Source of the DNA: Pseudoalteromonas luteoviolacea DSM 6061
GTDB taxonomy: Bacteria; Pseudomonadota; Gammaproteobacteria; Enterobacterales; Alteromonadaceae
Direction of reading: 5' to 3'
Length of the DNA stretch: 64,000 nt
NCBI RefSeq assembly: GCF_001625655.1
Contig: NZ_AUYB01000148.1
Coordinates: forward strand, 30,958-94,957
The notes beneath the pieces are model-generated. The model did not search any database and had not been told where the DNA came from. It saw only the letters and a program-made list of their open reading frames with translations. The position numbers and the translations under genes are program-made. This document shows, in pieces, positions 62,211-64,000 of this stretch (the first letter of the stretch is position 1; every line of letters begins with the position of its first letter).

Positions 62211-62944
62211 AAATCAATGGGGTCAGAGTCATTGATTTTTAATTGTCTCTTGTAAGAGAGTGACTTTCTGTCACCACCTCGAGGCATTGGCGCTGCTCTT
62301 CTACCCGCCATAGCCTCAACTTGCAGTTTAAATTTGTCACTACCAAGTACCCACATTTTGTTAGTTGCACTCTGTATTTCGGTAATAACCTTTGTTGGAA
62401 TTGCTGTTTCAAATAAAGCCCGATAGCCTCTTTGTCTGTTTTGTGGAGTTAAGCCCAAAGCTTTGTATAACTCATGCTCTGTGATTAACTCTACCTGTTT
62501 ACCCAACCCATTATGCTGATAACTCGACCAAGTATATTCCGCAGGATGAGAAACCATATTAGCGCGCACTGGGTTTAACTCTATATAGCGGCTGACTAAC
62601 AAAAAGTAGCGCTCAGTATCCACCAAAGTGGATTTATAGCGTCCTTCCCACAAAGTGCCTGTTCTTTGATAAGTGTCATTAAAGTAACGCACGTAATACC
62701 GACCTAAAGACTGCATTAACTTACTTACCCCACAGGTAGAAGTCGGTGTGAGTAATAAATGTACATGATTGGTCATCAAAACATAGGCATGCACTTTTAC
62801 ATCATACTCACGTGAATACTGTTTTAATTTATCTAAGTAAACAGCATAGTCCGTACTTTCAATAAAAGTAATCTGTCGATTATTACCACGCTGAACAACA
62901 TGTTGGGGAATATTGGGTAGATTTAATCTAGGTAGTCTCGCCAT
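62207..62944 (-). mobile_element. REP-associated tyrosine transposase (RAYT)
   Basis: 245 residues of the Y1 transposase family. HVVQRGNNRQITF, the HUH motif NHVHLLLTP (His60, His62), candidate catalytic Tyr at 83-87 (LGRYYVRYFN) and TGTLWEGRYKS are intact. RAYTs are single-copy, domesticated transposases that move or process REP elements. The last nine residues (INDSDPIDF) are encoded by the REP at 62211, and another REP in inverse orientation lies behind the start, so the gene is bracketed by its own substrate. It overlaps the ABC gene's stop by three to four bases. Confidence 0.9.
62211..62238 (+). repeat. REP element, consensus copy, 3' flank of RAYT
   Basis: AAATCAATG, loop GGGTCAGAGT, CATTGATTT; identical to the copy at 57062. 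It forms part of the RAYT coding sequence. Confidence 0.85.
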
Positions 62945-63002
62945 AACATCACTAATCCTTTAGTTTTGGTAGGTTAACTATAGCTGAGTATTCCAAATTG
63001 GG

Positions 63003-63028
63003 ATCAATGACTCTGACCCCATTGATTT
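63003..63028 (-). repeat. REP element, 5' flank of RAYT
   Basis: Inverse copy of the core with ATCAATG/CATTGAT arms, one base from the ppiC stop. Confidence 0.8.
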
Positions 63029-63029
63029 A

Positions 63030-63308
63030 CTACGTGCGGTACAATACCTTGATGATATGCCAACCAAATTTAGTTTTGACCAGCTGCGGAGTGAGCACTT
63101 CGCAAGAAAAGCAAACTTTGTCAAATTGCGGGACCATAGTGCCGCGCCTAAATTCTCCCAAATCTCCACCCTTTTTGCCTGATGGGCAGGTTGAGTGTTT
63201 TTTTGCCAAGGTTTGAAACTTAGCCCCTTTCTTTAACTGTTTAAGAATATCTTCCGCTTGTTCTTTGTGCTTTACCAATATGTGTAATGCATGTGCTGTA
63301 CTGGCCAT
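63030..63308 (-). CDS. ppiC: Parvulin-type peptidylprolyl isomerase
   Basis: 92 residues, a single parvulin domain: ALHILVKHKEQAEDILKQL, FQTLAKKHSTCPSGKKGGDLG, FGWHIIKVLYRT. No signal, so a cytoplasmic small isomerase as E. coli PpiC. Stands alone, with a REP at its 3' end. Confidence 0.9.
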   Translation of the reverse strand: MASTAHALHILVKHKEQAEDILKQLKKGAKFQTLAKKHSTCPSGKKGGDLGEFRRGTMVPQFDKVCFSCEVLTPQLVKTKFGWHIIKVLYRT

Positions 63309-63608
63309 ATGACTCTATACTCACTGTCTAAATTATCGCACTATCAATAAATGCAATAATACACCAATTCGCTGTTAATGATGAGCAGCAAGATGCTAAA
63401 TCCAAATAAACGGAGTAAAGATACATATGGCTGAGAGCCAAATCACACTATTATATAATTAAAGAAGTTGAAGGTTTGAAGTGAAAACCGCATTGCTTAC
63501 AGCAAAGCGTAAATTGAAGCCTAAAAGATTAAAATTTATCTATTTTGTAAGTATTTTACGTAGGGATCAGCAAATCTGATCCCTTGGATTAGTGGCGATA
63601 ACCCGCAA
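63309..63608. other. Intergenic region between ppiC and leader peptide 4
   Basis: 300 bases. A GTG-started frame of 33 codons at 63481 is not supported. Only the hairpin at 63562 stands out. Confidence 0.3.
63562..63584 (-). terminator. Hairpin after leader peptide 4
   Basis: AGGGATCAG and CTGATCCCT around a five-base loop, 25 bases after the peptide stop in the minus direction. Confidence 0.5.
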
Positions 63609-63758
63609 CTACTTAGTAATATGACAAACCCAACAGCTAGCTAGTCTAGTATGATCGATAGTATATCCACCGCCAACTTGAGGTGTTATATCAGCCTGTA
63701 GCGCAGTTTTGTCCTTTGAAAGGTTTTTAATTGGTTTAGTTTTTAGTTTTAGTTTCAT
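63609..63758 (-). CDS. Double-glycine-type leader peptide, copy 4 (49 aa)
   Basis: On the minus strand an AAGGAAA site precedes ATG at 63758. The leader MKLKLKTKPIKNLSKDK ends PQVGGG at residues 26-31; the core of 18 residues has CWVC (Cys42, Cys45). The leader is nearly the same as copy 1 and the ribosome site is the same word. A thioredoxin-like CxxC in so short a core could form one disulphide or bind metal. No partner gene adjacent. Confidence 0.75.
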   Translation of the reverse strand: MKLKLKTKPIKNLSKDKTALQADITPQVGGGYTIDHTRLASCWVCHITK

Positions 63759-64000
63759 TTTAATTTCCTTTTCCGTTTTTATTCCAAAAAAACACTAACA
63801 CCAGATTAATTTTTGATCAACGCAAAAATAAAAATTTTTGTCTCACCTTATTTTTTCCTGTCCCTCTTTTTATCTAAATTTTAATGGAGTCAGAGTCATT
63901 CATTATTTTTCTAGTTTAAATTAACCAGAACATTTAAAGGTTATAGATTTACTTATATATTGATTTTTAGAGTATTAATCAGGGCAAGATCATGAACTTT
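63759..64000. other. Right edge, mostly non-coding
   Basis: AT-rich sequence upstream of leader peptide 4 with a decayed REP at 63882. An ATG at 63992 after AGGGCAAGA could start a rightward gene (MNF...) cut by the window edge; three codons are too few to judge. Confidence 0.3.
63882..63905 (+). repeat. Decayed REP element
   Basis: ATGGAGTCAGAGTCATTCAT differs from the consensus copy at a few positions and has lost most arm pairing. Confidence 0.5.

Noticed and set aside
63481..63582. A 33-codon GTG-started basic ORF
   Set aside because: No ribosome site or family resemblance; it runs into the hairpin that fits leader peptide 4.
1..64000. CRISPR arrays, tRNA or rRNA genes, integrase, prophage genes
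   Set aside because: No regularly spaced repeats, clover-leaf candidates or phage structural genes were seen; the only mobile-element protein is the RAYT.

Overview
The window looks like chromosomal DNA of a marine gammaproteobacterium close to Pseudoalteromonas. The support is the AT-rich base composition, a LipL32-type lipoprotein (a family known outside Leptospira mainly from Pseudoalteromonas), and a broad set of single-gene regulators, transporters and secreted proteins. No tRNA, rRNA, CRISPR array, prophage or plasmid origin was seen. Core functions are scattered among accessory genes: argA, nth, speDE, tcyP-type and sbtA-type transporters.

Layout. 0-9 kb: an unidentified C-terminal fragment, a first double-glycine-leader peptide gene, a secreted protein, a FetB-type permease, an S9 peptidase, a second leader-peptide gene, a TPR protein, a three-gene operon (saccharopine-dehydrogenase-like, DUF2269, DoxX-like), and an SDR gene divergent from its HxlR regulator. 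9-25 kb: LipL32 homologue, DUF2306 and AraC genes, a lipoprotein 2',3'-cyclic nucleotidase beside a protein with three OB-like repeats, a serine hydrolase, an orphan ExbD, a tandem cystatin-like protein, a TerB/YebE protein, a third leader-peptide gene, nth, and sbtA with a LysR regulator. 26-36 kb: spondin-domain lipoprotein, LysR-chrA pair, a zinc-ribbon membrane protein under a Fur-like palindrome, sdhCD without sdhAB, AbgT transporter, a long AT-rich gap, a secreted six-cysteine peptide followed by a membrane-anchored glutaredoxin, and argA with a large ArgR-type operator.

36.6-41.1 kb is the most striking block. It holds an RNA-repair island: a short upstream ORF and structured leader, rtcB (RtcB2 type), prfH, a frameshifted low-molecular-weight phosphatase, an Rnl2-like RNA ligase and an HD-domain/polynucleotide-kinase fusion. 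Two mechanistically different RNA-sealing routes plus a ribosome-rescue factor lie side by side. 41-55 kb: LysR-cytochrome b561 pair, a frameshifted DUF3859 gene, acyltransferase, cystine symporter, a candidate structured RNA, a BNR-4 propeller protein, and an operon of NHL propeller, small protein and chemoreceptor.

55-64 kb carries speD-speE, an ABC exporter, a PpiC isomerase and a RAYT (REP-associated tyrosine transposase). At least seven copies or remnants of one REP hairpin lie in this stretch, often within two bases of a stop codon. A fourth double-glycine-leader peptide gene is near the right edge. The four leader peptides share a lysine-rich leader ending in GGG or GAG and differ completely in their cysteine-containing cores. 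They are the best candidate for an undescribed dispersed peptide family here.
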